Assembly: GCA_003486945.1 (NCBI GenBank)
Contig: DNFL01000125.1
Span: forward strand, 1,028 to 6,960
Reading direction: 5' to 3'
DNA length: 5,933 bases
Origin: Hyphomonas sp.
Lineage (GTDB): Bacteria > Pseudomonadota > Alphaproteobacteria > Caulobacterales > Hyphomonadaceae
Part shown: positions 5,379 to 5,933 of the stretch, piece by piece
How the letters are laid out: every line of letters starts with the position of its first letter
How positions within the stretch are numbered: the stretch's first letter is position 1
Made by a program: the position numbers and the translations under genes
The notes under the pieces: generated by a model
The model's input: only the letters and a program-made list of their open reading frames with translations
The model's database searches: none
What the model was told of the DNA's origin: nothing

Positions 5379-5933
5379 CGCGGCAGGACGCCCAGCGCGC
5401 GGACGGATTGCCAGACGTCGTCGACGCTCAGTTCCTGCAGGGTCGGGGCGGCGTTGACGATGACCGGTTTGGGGCCGCGGGGAGCAGAATGGTCGGGGTT
5501 GCTCTCGGTCAGGGCGAAGAGGGCGATGCCCGGGGCGCCGGCGAGCGTAGCCATGTGCATCGGGCCGGTATCGTTGCCGACCACGAACAGGGCGGTTTCC
5601 GCCAGCGTGACGATCTGGAAAAGGTCTGTACGCGTCACAAGGCTTTTGACGCGCGGTTCGCGCCGGACGATTTCGTGGGCGATCTGGCCTTCGGCGGTGC
5701 CGCCGATGATGGCGGGCTGGATGCCGGCATCTGCGATGCGCTTGGCGAGGGCGGCGTAATTCTCGACCGGCCAGCGCTTTGCTTCGCGGTGTTCGGAGGC
5801 GCCGGGGATGAGCAGCATATAGGGCTGTGACAGGCCGAAATAGGCGGGCGCGAGGCGCGGCGTATTGCCGAGCTTCGGACGCACCCAGCCGAGATCCGGG
5901 AACGGCGCGCTGCGGCCAAGCCAGCGACCCTGC
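5375..5933 (-). CDS. Glycosyltransferase family 9 (heptosyltransferase-like), C-terminal part
   Basis: The frame is open from the right edge, so the start and the N-terminal acceptor-binding domain lie outside; 185 residues remain. What is seen is the nucleotide-sugar-binding domain of family GT9, which includes WaaC/WaaF ADP-heptose:LPS heptosyltransferases of the inner membrane face. Markers in order are LLIPGASEHREAKRWP, where the PGAS and KRWP elements are typical, then ENYAALAKRI, IIGGTAEGQIA, and VVGNDTGPMHMATLAGAP (the GNDTGPMH donor-site signature), followed by ALFALTESNPDHSAPRG. The GTG at 5884 is not a credible start because family-like coding continues upstream (FPDLGWVRPK). The donor sugar cannot be fixed from this fragment: heptose for LPS core is likely, but other GT9 members transfer other sugars. 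It converges with the metalloprotease gene, so no shared operon is implied. Confidence 0.9.
   Translation of the reverse strand, partial: QGRWLGRSAPFPDLGWVRPKLGNTPRLAPAYFGLSQPYMLLIPGASEHREAKRWPVENYAALAKRIADAGIQPAIIGGTAEGQIAHEIVRREPRVKSLVTRTDLFQIVTLAETALFVVGNDTGPMHMATLAGAPGIALFALTESNPDHSAPRGPKPVIVNAAPTLQELSVDDVWQSVRALGVLPR

Overview
The window comes from a GC-rich Gram-negative bacterium, most likely an alphaproteobacterium, possibly of the Hyphomonadaceae/Caulobacterales type. That placement is inferred from composition and the style of the proteins; no search was run. The Gram-negative call rests on a glycosyltransferase of the ADP-heptose:LPS heptosyltransferase family and several Sec signal peptides.

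Layout: the left half (1-2689) is read entirely on the minus strand. In transcription order it holds infC (initiation factor IF3), a small secreted Hcp-fold protein, a signal-peptide-bearing protein of unknown function, a 77-residue single-span membrane protein with a proline-rich tail, then rpmI (ribosomal protein L35) and the beginning of rplT (L20), which runs off the left edge. The IF3-L35-L20 set is thus present in its classical order but split by a roughly 1.4 kb block of three envelope or secreted genes. Hairpins, candidate promoters and long leaders suggest three transcription units: infC alone, the three-gene block, and rpmI-rplT.

The right half holds one large plus-strand gene (2877-5378) for a secreted zinc metalloprotease with the DUF5117/DUF4953 architecture and a complete HEVGHTLGFAH zinc site. 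It diverges from infC across 187 bases. It ends tail-to-tail with a minus-strand GT9 glycosyltransferase that enters from the right edge; the two stop codons share one CTAG palindrome.

Most notable points: infC has no ATG, GTG or TTG start compatible with the full IF3 N-terminus. The only well-placed start is an AUA codon seven bases after AGGAG, which fits the start-codon autoregulation known for IF3. The Hcp-like protein carries a Sec signal peptide, unusual for a type VI tube protein, and no other type VI gene is visible. A T-tailed hairpin at 558-579 points along the plus strand where no plus-strand gene is seen, so it may end an unannotated RNA. I found no CRISPR array, insertion sequence, tRNA or rRNA, and nothing I can defend as a wholly new system; the three-gene block is the best candidate for unknown biology.
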